In this document: positions 51,757 through 63,281 of the stretch, in pieces
Layout: the number at the start of each line of letters is the position of its first letter
How positions within the stretch are numbered: the stretch's first letter is position 1
DNA from: Channallabes apus
Taxonomy: Eukaryota > Chordata > Actinopteri > Siluriformes > Clariidae
Length of the DNA: 64,000 nt
Reading direction: 5' to 3'
Assembly: GCA_030522415.1 (NCBI GenBank)
Contig: JAMASW010000031.1
Coordinates: 372,001-436,000, forward strand
Program-made: the position numbers and the translations under genes
Notes under the pieces: generated by a model
What the model was told of the DNA's origin: nothing
What the model saw: only the letters and a program-made list of their open reading frames with translations
The model's database searches: none

Positions 51757-54243
51757 ACAACTAATGCATAGTTATGTAAAACAAACAAAATGAGTTTGTA
51801 TTCATTTTTCTGGAACAAAATGAGAAAAAGAATAACAAAAAAGTTGTTTTTCAACATGTATACAAAGAATGCATTAATGTATTGAAAATGATCATCTCTT
51901 CCACTTTCATGCACAACACGCTGAGATAAAGCGTTTGCTGCGTTCTTAGCTCTGTACGAGCCCAGGAAAGCGGTTTTCTCACACAACTAATGCATAGTTA
52001 TATAAAACAAACAAAATCAGTTTGTATTCATTTCTCTGAAACAAAATGCGAAAAAGAATAACAAAAAAGTTGTTTTTCAACATGTATACAAAGAATGCAT
52101 TAATGTATTGAAAATGATCATCTCGTCCACTTTCATGCACAACACGGTGAGATAAAGCGTTTGCTGCGTTCTTAGCTCTGTACGAGCTCAGGAAAGCGGT
52201 TTTCTCACACAACTAATGCATAGTTATGTAAAACAAACAAAATGAGTTTGTATTCATTTTTCTGGAACAAAATGAGAAAAAGAATAACAAAAAAGTTGTT
52301 TTTCAACATGTATTCAAAGAATGCATTAATGTATTGAAAATGATCATCTCTTCCACTTTCATGCACAACACGCTGAGATAAAGCGTTTGCTGCGTTCTTA
52401 GCTCTGTACGAGCCCAGGAAAGCGGTTTTCTCACACAACTAATGCATAGTTATATAAAACAAACAAAATCAGTTTGTATTCATTTCTCTGAAACAAAATG
52501 CGAAAAAGAATAACAAAAAAGTTGTTTTTCAACATGTATACAAAGAATGCATTAATGTATTGAAAATGATCATCTCGTCCACTTTCATGCACAACACGGT
52601 GAGATAAAGCGTTTGCTGCGTTCTTAGCTCTGTACGAGCTCAGGAAAGCGGTTTTCTCACACAACTAATGCATAGTTATGTAAAACAAACAAAATCAGTT
52701 TGTATTCATTTTTCTGGAACAAAATGAGAAAACGAATAACAAAAAAGTTGTTTTTCAACATGTATACAAAGAATGCATTAATGTATTGAAAATGATCATC
52801 TCGTCCACTTTCATGCACAACACGGTGAGATAAAGCGTTTGCTGCGTTCTTAGCTCTGTACGAGCTCAGGAAAGCGGTTTTCTCACACAACTAATGCATA
52901 GTTATGTAAAACAAACAAAATCAGTTTGTATTCATTTCTCTGAAACAAAATGCGAAAAAGAATAACAAAAAAGTTGTTTTTCAACATGTATACAAAGAAT
53001 GCATTAATGTATTGAAAATGATCATCTCGTCCACTTTCATGCACAACACGGTGAGATAAAGCGTTTGCTGCGTTCTTAGCTCTGTACGAGCTCAGGAAAG
53101 CGGTTTTCTCACACAACTAATGCATAGTTATGTAAAACAAACAAAATGAGTTTGTATTCATTTTTCTGGAACAAAATGAGAAAAAGAATAACAAAAAAGT
53201 TGTTTTTCAACATGTATACAAAGAATGCATTAATGTATTGAAAATGATCATCTCTTCCACTTTCATGCACAACACGGTGAGATAAAGCGTTTGCTGCGTT
53301 CTTAGCTCTGTACGAGCTCAGGAAAGCGGTTTTCTCACACAACTAATGCATAGTTATGTAAAACAAACAAAATCAGTTTCTATTCATTTTTCTGGAACAA
53401 AATGAGAAAAAGAATAACAAAAAAGTTGTTTTTCAACATGTATTCAAAGAATGCATTAATGTATTGAAAATGATCATCTCTTCCACTTTCATGCACAACA
53501 CGCTGAGATAAAGCGTTTGCTGCGTTCTTAGCTCTGTACGAGCCCAGGAAAGCGGTTTTCTCACACAACTAATGCATAGTTATATAAAACAAACAAAATC
53601 AGTTTGTATTCATTTCTCTGAAACAAAATGCGAAAAAGAATAACAAAAAAGTTGTTTTTCAACATGTATACAAAGAATGCATTAATGTATTGAAAATGAT
53701 CATCTCGTCCACTTTCATGCACAACACGGTGAGATAAAGCGTTTGCTGCGTTCTTAGCTCTGTACGAGCTCAGGAAAGCGGTTTTCTCACACAACTAATG
53801 CATAGTTATATAAAACAAACAAAATCAGTTTGTATTCATTTCTCTGAAACAAAATGCGAAAAAGAATAACAAAAAAGTTATTTTTCAACATGTATACAAA
53901 GAATGCATTAATGTATTGAAAATGATCATCTCGTCCACTTTCATGCACAACACGGTGAGATAAAGCGTTTGCTGCGTTCTTAGCTCTGTACGAGCTCAGG
54001 AAAGCGGTTTTCTCACACAACTAATGCATAGTTATGTAAAACAAACAAAATCAGTTTGTATTCATTTTTCTGGAACAAAATGAGAAAAAGAATAACAAAA
54101 AAGTTGTTTTTCAACATGTATACAAAGAATGCATTAATGTATTGTTAAATTATCATCTCTTCCACTTTCATGCACAAGACGGTGAGATAAAGCGTTTGCT
54201 GCGTTCTTAGCTCTGTACGAGCTCAGGAAAGCGGTTTTCTCAC
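51757..54243. repeat. Domain II unit, 11 monomers ending in Cx (2487 bp)
   Basis: The order is v-u-r-u-x-y-z-Am-u-u1-Cx. The end z-Am-u-u1-Cx matches the end of the 44070-47912 unit. Confidence 0.83.
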
Positions 54244-57182
54244 ACAACTAATGCATAGTTATGTAAAACAAACAAAATGAGTTTGTATTCATTTTTCTGG
54301 AACAAAATGAGAAAAAGAATAACAAAAAAGTTGTTTTTCAACATGTATACAAAGAATGCATTAATGTATTGAAAATGATCATCTCTTCCACTTTCATGCA
54401 CAACACGCTGAGATAAAGCGTTTGCTGCGTTCTTAGCTCTGTACGAGCCCAGGAAAGCGGTTTTCTCACACAACTAATGCATAGTTATATAAAACAAACA
54501 AAATCAGTTTGTATTCATTTCTCTGAAACAAAATGCGAAAAAGAATAACAAAAAAGTTGTTTTTCAACATGTATACAAAGAATGCATTAATGTATTGAAA
54601 ATGATCATCTCGTCCACTTTCATGCACAACACGGTGAGATAAAGCGTTTGCTGCGTTCTTAGCTCTGTACGAGCTCAGGAAAGCGGTTTTCTCACACAAC
54701 TAATGCATAGTTATGTAAAACAAACAAAATGAGTTTGTATTCATTTTTCTGGAACAAAATGAGAAAAAGAATAACAAAAAAGTTGTTTTTCAACATGTAT
54801 TCAAAGAATGCATTAATGTATTGAAAATGATCATCTCTTCCACTTTCATGCACAACACGCTGAGATAAAGCGTTTGCTGCGTTCTTAGCTCTGTACGAGC
54901 CCAGGAAAGCGGTTTTCTCACACAACTAATGCATAGTTATATAAAACAAACAAAATCAGTTTGTATTCATTTCTCTGAAACAAAATGCGAAAAAGAATAA
55001 CAAAAAAGTTGTTTTTCAACATGTATACAAAGAATGCATTAATGTATTGAAAATGATCATCTCGTCCACTTTCATGCACAACACGGTGAGATAAAGCGTT
55101 TGCTGCGTTCTTAGCTCTGTACGAGCTCAGGAAAGCGGTTTTCTCACACAACTAATGCATAGTTATGTAAAACAAACAAAATCAGTTTGTATTCATTTTT
55201 CTGGAACAAAATGAGAAAACGAATAACAAAAAAGTTGTTTTTCAACATGTATACAAAGAATGCATTAATGTATTGAAAATGATCATCTCGTCCACTTTCA
55301 TGCACAACACGGTGAGATAAAGCGTTTGCTGCGTTCTTAGCTCTGTACGAGCTCAGGAAAGCGGTTTTCTCACACAACTAATGCATAGTTATGTAAAACA
55401 AACAAAATCAGTTTGTATTCATTTCTCTGAAACAAAATGCGAAAAAGAATAACAAAAAAGTTGTTTTTCAACATGTATACAAAGAATGCATTAATGTATT
55501 GAAAATGATCATCTCGTCCACTTTCATGCACAACACGGTGAGATAAAGCGTTTGCTGCGTTCTTAGCTCTGTACGAGCTCAGGAAAGCGGTTTTCTCACA
55601 CAACTAATGCATAGTTATGTAAAACAAACAAAATCAGTTTGTATTCATTTTTCTGGAACAAAATGAGAAAACGAATAACAAAAAAGTTGTTTTTCAACAT
55701 GTATACAAAGAATGCATTAATGTATTGAAAATGATCATCTCGTCCACTTTCATGCACAACACGGTGAGATAAAGCGTTTGCTGCGTTCTTAGCTCTGTAC
55801 GAGCTCAGGAAAGCGGTTTTCTCACACAACTAATGCATAGTTATGTAAAACAAACAAAATCAGTTTGTATTCATTTCTCTGAAACAAAATGCGAAAAAGA
55901 ATAACAAAAAAGTTGTTTTTCAACATGTATACAAAGAATGCATTAATGTATTGAAAATGATCATCTCGTCCACTTTCATGCACAACACGGTGAGATAAAG
56001 CGTTTGCTGCGTTCTTAGCTCTGTACGAGCTCAGGAAAGCGGTTTTCTCACACAACTAATGCATAGTTATGTAAAACAAACAAAATCAGTTTCTATTCAT
56101 TTTTCTGGAACAAAATGAGAAAAAGAATAACAAAAAAGTTGTTTTTCAACATGTATTCAAAGAATGCATTAATGTATTGAAAATGATCATCTCTTCCACT
56201 TTCATGCACAACACGCTGAGATAAAGCGTTTGCTGCGTTCTTAGCTCTGTACGAGCCCAGGAAAGCGGTTTTCTCACACAACTAATGCATAGTTATATAA
56301 AACAAACAAAATCAGTTTGTATTCATTTCTCTGAAACAAAATGCGAAAAAGAATAACAAAAAAGTTGTTTTTCAACATGTATACAAAGAATGCATTAATG
56401 TATTGAAAATGATCATCTCGTCCACTTTCATGCACAACACGGTGAGATAAAGCGTTTGCTGCGTTCTTAGCTCTGTACGAGCTCAGGAAAGCGGTTTTCT
56501 CACACAACTAATGCATAGTTATGTAAAACAAACAAAATGAGTTTGTATTCATTTTTCTGGAACAAAATGAGAAAAAGAATAACAAAAAAGTTGTTTTTCA
56601 ACATGTATTCAAAGAATGCATTAATGTATTGAAAATGATCATCTCTTCCACTTTCATGCACAACACGCTGAGATAAAGCGTTTGCTGCGTTCTTAGCTCT
56701 GTACGAGCCCAGGAAAGCGGTTTTCTCACACAACTAATGCATAGTTATATAAAACAAACAAAATCAGTTTGTATTCATTTCTCTGAAACAAAATGCGAAA
56801 AAGAATAACAAAAAAGTTATTTTTCAACATGTATACAAAGAATGCATTAATGTATTGAAAATGATCATCTCGTCCACTTTCATGCACAACACGGTGAGAT
56901 AAAGCGTTTGCTGCGTTCTTAGCTCTGTACGAGCTCAGGAAAGCGGTTTTCTCACACAACTAATGCATAGTTATGTAAAACAAACAAAATCAGTTTGTAT
57001 TCATTTTTCTGGAACAAAATGAGAAAAAGAATAACAAAAAAGTTGTTTTTCAACATGTATACAAAGAATGCATTAATGTATTGTTAAATTATCATCTCTT
57101 CCACTTTCATGCACAAGACGGTGAGATAAAGCGTTTGCTGCGTTCTTAGCTCTGTACGAGCTCAGGAAAGCGGTTTTCTCAC
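54244..57182. repeat. Domain II unit, 13 monomers ending in Cx (2939 bp)
   Basis: The order is v-u-r-u-x-y-x-y-Am-u-r-u1-Cx. It shares x-y-x-y-Am-u with the 47913-50399 unit, then gains r-u1 before Cx. Confidence 0.83.
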
Positions 57183-58987
57183 ACAACTAATGCATAGTTA
57201 TGTAAAACAAACAAAATGAGTTTGTATTCATTTTTCTGGAACAAAATGAGAAAAAGAATAACAAAAAAGTTGTTTTTCAACATGTATACAAAGAATGCAT
57301 TAATGTATTGAAAATGATCATCTCTTCCACTTTCATGCACAACACGCTGAGATAAAGCGTTTGCTGCGTTCTTAGCTCTGTACGAGCCCAGGAAAGCGGT
57401 TTTCTCACACAACTAATGCATAGTTATATAAAACAAACTAAATCAGTTTGTATTCATTTCTCTGAAACAAAATGCGAAAAAGAATAACAAAAAAGTTGTT
57501 TTTCAACATGTATACAAAGAATGCATTAATGTATTGAAAATGATCATCTCGTCCACTTTCATGCACAACACGGTGAGATAAAGCGTTTGCTGCGTTCTTA
57601 GCTCTGTACGAGCTCAGGAAAGCGGTTTTCTCACACAACTAATGCATAGTTATGTAAAACAAACAAAATGAGTTTGTATTCATTTTTCTGGAACAAAATG
57701 AGAAAAAGAATAAAAAAGTTGTTTTTCAACATGTATTCAAAGAATGCATTAATGTATTGAAAATGATCATCTCTTCCACTTTCATGCACAACACGCTGAG
57801 ATAAAGCGTTTGCTGCGTTCTTAGCTCTGTACGAGCCCAGGAAAGCGGTTTTCTCACACAACTAATGCATAGTTATATAAAACAAACAAAATCAGTTTGT
57901 ATTCATTTCTCTGAAACAAAATGCGAAAAAGAATAACAAAAAAGTTGTTTTTCAACATGTATACAAAGAATGCATTAATGTATTGAAAATGATCATCTCG
58001 TCCACTTTCATGCACAACACGGTGAGATAAAGCGTTTGCTGCGTTCTTAGCTCTGTACGAGCTCAGGAAAGCGGTTTTCTCACACAACTAATGCATAGTT
58101 ATGTAAAACAAACAAAATCAGTTTGTATTCATTTTTCTGGAACAAAATGAGAAAACGAATAACAAAAAAGTTGTTTTTCAACATGTATACAAAGAATGCA
58201 TTAATGTATTGAAAATGATCATCTCGTCCACTTTCATGCACAACACGGTGAGATAAAGCGTTTGCTGCGTTCTTAGCTCTGTACGAGCTCAGGAAAGCGG
58301 TTTTCTCACACAACTAATGCATAGTTATGTAAAACAAACAAAATCAGTTTGTATTCATTTTTCTGGAACAAAATGAGAAAACGAATAACAAAAAAGTTGT
58401 TTTTCAACATGTATACAAAGAATGCATTAATGTATTGAAAATGATCATCTCGTCCACTTTCATGCACAACACGGTGAGATAAAGCGTTTGCTGCGTTCTT
58501 AGCTCTGTACGAGCTCAGGAAAGCGGTTTTCTCACACAACTAATGCATAGTTATGTAAAACAAACAAAATCAGTTTGTATTCATTTCTCTGAAACAAAAT
58601 GCGAAAAAGAATAACAAAAAAGTTGTTTTTCAACATGTATACAAAGAATGCATTAATGTATTGAAAATGATCATCTCGTCCACTTTCATGCACAACACGG
58701 TGAGATAAAGCGTTTGCTGCGTTCTTAGCTCTGTACGAGCTCAGGAAAGCGGTTTTCTCACACAACTAATGCATAGTTATGTAAAACAAACAAAATGAGT
58801 TTGTATTCATTTTTCTGGAACAAAATGAGAAAAAGAATAACAAAAAAGTTGTTTTTCAACATGTATACAAAGAATGCATTAATGTATTGAAAATGATCAT
58901 CTCTTCCACTTTCATGCACAACACGGTGAGATAAAGCGTTTGCTGCGTTCTTAGCTCTGTACGAGCTCAGGAAAGCGGTTTTCTCAC
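57183..58987. repeat. Last domain II block (8 monomers, 1805 bp)
   Basis: The order is v-u-r-u-x-x-y-z. The u at 57409-57634 has a private AAACTAAATC near 57439. The r at 57635-57857 lacks 3 bp and is 223 bp long. The next monomer, an Am, starts domain III. Confidence 0.83.
57635..57857. repeat. 223-bp r monomer with a 3-bp deletion
   Basis: Around 57710 the sequence reads GAATAAAAAAGTTG where other monomers have GAATAACAAAAAAGTTG. The 3-bp loss keeps the minus-strand frame, but one such case means nothing about coding. Confidence 0.9.
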
Positions 58988-61247
58988 ACAACTAATGCAT
59001 AGTTATGTAAAACAAACAAAATCAGTTTCTATTCATTTTTCTGGAACAAAATGAGAAAAAGAATAACAAAAAAGTTGTTTTTCAACATGTATTCAAAGAA
59101 TGCATTAATGTATTGAAAATGATCATCTCTTCCACTTTCATGCACAACACGCTGAGATAAAGCGTTTGCTGCGTTCTTAGCTCTGTACGAGCCCAGGAAA
59201 GCGGTTTTCTCACACAACTAATGCATAGTTATATAAAACAAACAAAATCAGTTTGTATTCATTTCTCTGAAACAAAATGCGAAAAAGAATAACAAAAAAG
59301 TTGTTTTTCAACATGTATTCAAAGAATGCATTAATGTATTGAAAATGATCATCTCTTCCACTTTCATGCACAACACGGTGAGATAAAGCGTTTGCTGCGT
59401 TCTTAGCTCTGTACGAGCTCAGGAAAGCGGTTTTCTCACACAACTAATGCATAGTTATGTAAAACAAACAAAATCAGTTTGTATTCATTTCTCTGAAACA
59501 AAATGCGAAAAAGAATAACAAAAAAGTTGTTTTTCAACATGTATACAAAGAATGCATTAATGTATTGAAAATGATCATCTCTTCCACTTTCATGCACAAG
59601 ACGGTGAGATAAAGCGTTTGCTGCGTTCTTAGCTCTGTACGAGCTCAGGAAAGCGGTTTTCTCACACAACTAATGCATAGTTATGTAAAACAAACAAAAT
59701 CAGTTTGTATTCATTTTTCTGGAACAAAATGAGAAAAAGAATAACAAAAAAGTTGTTTTTCAACATGTATACAAAGAATGCATTAATGTATTGAAAATGA
59801 TCATCTCTTCTACTTTCATGCACAACACGGTGAGATAAAGCGTTTGCTGCGTTCTTAGCTCTGTACGACCTCAGGAAAGCGGTTTTCTCACACAACTAAT
59901 GTATAGTTATGTAAAACAAACAAAATGAGTTTGTATTCATTTTTCTGGAACAAAATGAGAAAAAGAATAACAAAAAAGTTGTTTTTCAACATGTATTCAA
60001 AGAATGCATTAATGTATTGAAAATGATCATCTCTTCCACTTTCATGCACAACACGCTGAGATAAAGCGTTTGCTGCGTTCTTAGCTCTGTACGAGCTCAG
60101 GAAAGCGGTTTTCTCACACAACTAATGCATAGTTATGTAAAACAAACAAAATCAGTTTGTATTCATTTCTCTGAAACAAAATGCGAAAAAGAATAACAAA
60201 AAAGTTGTTTTTCAACATGTATACAAAGAATGCATTAATGTATTGAAAATGATCATCTCGTCCACTTTCATGCACAACACGGTGAGATAAAGCGTTTGCT
60301 GCGTTCTTAGCTCTGTACGAGCTCAGGAAAGCGGTTTTCTCACACAACTAATGCATAGTTATGTAAAACAAACAAAATCAGTTTGTATTCATTTTTCTGG
60401 AACAAATTGAGAAAAAGAATAACAAAAAAGTTGTTTTTCAACATGTATTCAAAGAATGCATTAATGTATTGAAAATGATCATCTCTTCCACTTTCATGCA
60501 CAACACGCTGAGATAAAGCGTTTGCTGCGTTCTTAGCTCTGTACGAGCCCAGGAAAGCGGTTTTCTCACACAACTAATGCATAGTTATATAAAACAAACA
60601 AAATCAGTTTGTATTCATTTCTCTGAAACAAAATGCGAAAAAGAATAACAAAAAAGTTGTTTTTCAACATGTATACAAAGAATGAATTAATGTATTAAAA
60701 ATGATCATCTCTTCCACTTTCATGCACAACACGGTGAGATAAAGCGTTTGCTGCGTTCTTAGCTCTGTACGACCTCAGGAAAGCGGTTTTCTCACACAAC
60801 TAATGTATAGTTATGTAAAACAAACAAAATGAGTTTGTATTCATTTTTCTGGAACAAAATGAGAAAAAGAATAACAAAAAAGTTGTTTTTCAACATGTAT
60901 TCAAAGAATGCATTAATGTATTGAAAATGATCATCTCTTCCACTTTCATGCACAACACGCTGAGATAAAGCGTTTGCTGCGTTATTAGCTCTGTACGAGC
61001 CCAGGAAAGCGGTTTTCTCACACAACTAATGCATAGTTATATAAAACAAACAAAATCAGTTTGTATTTATTTTTCTGGAACAAAATGAGAAAAAGAATAA
61101 CAAAAAAGTTGTTTTTCAACATGTATACAAAGAATGAATTAATGTATTAAAAATGATCATCTCTTCCACTTTCATGCACAACACGGTGAGATAAAGCGTT
61201 TGCTGCGTTCTTAGCTCTGTACGAGCTCAGGAAAGCGGTTTTCTCAC
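58988..61247. repeat. Domain III tandem duplication, copy 1 (10 monomers, 2260 bp)
   Basis: It starts with an Am monomer. The first nine monomers (58988-61021) match 61248-63281 in order and length and share at least four private changes (TTCTAC, ACAAATTGAG, GAATGAATT, GTTATTAGC). The tenth monomer (61022-61247) is a hybrid and has no match in copy 2. Confidence 0.88.
61022..61247. repeat. Hybrid monomer at a duplication junction
   Basis: The left end has A20 (TATATAAA), then a private TATTTATTTTTC with L-class G57 and A67. Next come GAATGAATT and TATTAAAAATG, as in the monomer at 60570-60795, and the right end has GCT like z. It looks like the product of an unequal exchange that joined the end of one unit to the following Am and created the 2260-bp tandem duplication. 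Confidence 0.65.
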
Positions 61248-63281
61248 ACAACTAATGCATAGTTATGTAAAACAAACAAAATCAGTTTCTATTCATTTTT
61301 CTGGAACAAAATGAGAAAAAGAATAACAAAAAAGTTGTTTTTCAACATGTATTCAAAGAATGCATTAATGTATTGAAAATGATCATCTCTTCCACTTTCA
61401 TGCACAACACGCTGAGATAAAGCGTTTGCTGCGTTCTTAGCTCTGTACGAGCCCAGGAAAGCGGTTTTCTCACACAACTAATGCATAGTTATATAAAACA
61501 AACAAAATCAGTTTGTATTCATTTCTCTGAAACAAAATGCGAAAAAGAATAACAAAAAAGTTGTTTTTCAACATGTATTCAAAGAATGCATTAATGTATT
61601 GAAAATGATCATCTCTTCCACTTTCATGCACAACACGGTGAGATAAAGCGTTTGCTGCGTTCTTAGCTCTGTACGAGCTCAGGAAAGCGGTTTTCTCACA
61701 CAACTAATGCATAGTTATGTAAAACAAACAAAATCAGTTTGTATTCATTTCTCTGAAACAAAATGCGAAAAAGAATAACAAAAAAGTTGTTTTTCAACAT
61801 GTATACAAAGAATGCATTAATGTATTGAAAATGATCATCTCTTCCACTTTCATGCACAAGACGGTGAGATAAAGCGTTTGCTGCGTTCTTAGCTCTGTAC
61901 GAGCTCAGGAAAGCGGTTTTCTCACACAACTAATGCATAGTTATGTAAAACAAACAAAATCAGTTTGTATTCATTTTTCTGGAACAAAATGAGAAAAAGA
62001 ATAACAAAAAAGTTGTTTTTCAACATGTATACAAAGAATGCATTAATGTATTGAAAATGATCATCTCTTCTACTTTCATGCACAACACGGTGAGATAAAG
62101 CGTTTGCTGCGTTCTTAGCTCTGTACGACCTCAGGAAAGCGGTTTTCTCACACAACTAATGTATAGTTATGTAAAACAAACAAAATGAGTTTGTATTCAT
62201 TTTTCTGGAACAAAATGAGAAAAAGAATAACAAAAAAGTTGTTTTTCAACATGTATTCAAAGAATGCATTAATGTATTGAAAATGATCATCTCTTCCACT
62301 TTCATGCACAACACGCTGAGATAAAGCGTTTGCTGCGTTCTTAGCTCTGTACGAGCTCAGGAAAGCGGTTTTCTCACACAACTAATGCATAGTTATGTAA
62401 AACAAACAAAATCAGTTTGTATTCATTTCTCTGAAACAAAATGCGAAAAAGAATAACAAAAAAGTTGTTTTTCAACATGTATACAAAGAATGCATTAATG
62501 TATTGAAAATGATCATCTCGTCCACTTTCATGCACAACACGGTGAGATAAAGCGTTTGCTGCGTTCTTAGCTCTGTACGAGCTCAGGAAAGCGGTTTTCT
62601 CACACAACTAATGCATAGTTATGTAAAACAAACAAAATCAGTTTGTATTCATTTTTCTGGAACAAATTGAGAAAAAGAATAACAAAAAAGTTGTTTTTCA
62701 ACATGTATTCAAAGAATGCATTAATGTATTGAAAATGATCATCTCTTCCACTTTCATGCACAACACGCTGAGATAAAGCGTTTGCTGCGTTCTTAGCTCT
62801 GTACGAGCCCAGGAAAGCGGTTTTCTCACACAACTAATGCATAGTTATATAAAACAAACAAAATCAGTTTGTATTCATTTCTCTGAAACAAAATGCGAAA
62901 AAGAATAACAAAAAAGTTGTTTTTCAACATGTATACAAAGAATGAATTAATGTATTAAAAATGATCATCTCTTCCACTTTCATGCACAACACGGTGAGAT
63001 AAAGCGTTTGCTGCGTTCTTAGCTCTGTACGACCTCAGGAAAGCGGTTTTCTCACACAACTAATGTATAGTTATGTAAAACAAACAAAATGAGTTTGTAT
63101 TCATTTTTCTGGAACAAAATGAGAAAAAGAATAACAAAAAAGTTGTTTTTCAACATGTATTCAAAGAATGCATTAATGTATTGAAAATGATCATCTCTTC
63201 CACTTTCATGCACAACACGCTGAGATAAAGCGTTTGCTGCGTTATTAGCTCTGTACGAGCCCAGGAAAGCGGTTTTCTCAC
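61248..63281. repeat. Domain III tandem duplication, copy 2 (9 matching monomers, 2034 bp)
   Basis: It repeats 58988-61021, with the private changes at 62068 (TTCTAC), 62666 (ACAAATTGAG), 62943 (GAATGAATT) and 63244 (GTTATTAGC). It is followed by a d-like R monomer (63282-63507), not by the hybrid that ends copy 1. Confidence 0.88.

Larger units (their letters stand above)
28473..57182. repeat. Cx monomer subtype (227 bp), nine copies
   Basis: Copies are at 28473-28699, 32316-32542, 38644-38870, 43843-44069, 47686-47912, 50173-50399, 51530-51756, 54017-54243 and 56956-57182. Each replaces the usual TTGAAAATGATCAT with TTGTTAAATTATCAT (rel 126-139), a clustered change with a net +1. This removes the TGATCA palindrome and breaks the minus-strand frame. 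All have G161 and GCT, a domain I-like right half. Cx always precedes a v and so marks a fixed place in the domain II unit. Successive copies are 17, 28, 23, 17, 11, 6, 11 and 13 monomers apart. Confidence 0.93.
19889..58987. repeat. Domain II: second HOR family based on a 10-monomer unit (about 2.26 kb)
   Basis: This covers 173 monomers. Subtype code (rel positions): v = L, G36, A106, C165, GCC; u = R, A20, A106, G143, GCT (u1 also A90); r = L, T106, C165, GCC; w = R with T69; x = L with C73, G143 and, in the left part of the domain, G149; y = R with G20, G143; z = L, G36, A106, GCT; Am = C42, T106, C165, GCC; Cx = 227-bp variant; q = G33, C77, A106; s and t = four-T run; B = T106, C165, GCT. 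The clearest unit is v-u-r-w-x-y-z-Am-u1-Cx. To the right of about 44 kb, w is mostly replaced by u and x loses G149, so the family changes along its length. L and R monomers alternate except at z-Am and Cx-v. Confidence 0.9.
23051..61473. repeat. Am monomer subtype (C42), fifteen copies
   Basis: Copies are at 23051-23276, 28021-28246, 31864-32089, 36158-36383, 38192-38417, 41357-41582, 43391-43616, 45200-45425, 47008-47233, 49721-49946, 51078-51303, 53339-53564, 56052-56277, 58988-59213 and 61248-61473. The marker is G42 to C (CAGTTTCTATTC). On the minus strand it changes a TAC codon to TAG and shortens the open frame to 62 codons. All have T106, C165 and GCC. Am is followed by an R-class monomer in every copy. 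The variant has been amplified with the unit, which argues against selection on the open frame. Confidence 0.93.

Noticed and set aside
19889..58987. A single perfect HOR of fixed length in domain II
   Set aside because: Distances between Cx monomers are 17, 28, 23, 17, 11, 6, 11 and 13 monomers, so no one unit length fits. The 10-mer is only the clearest recurring form.
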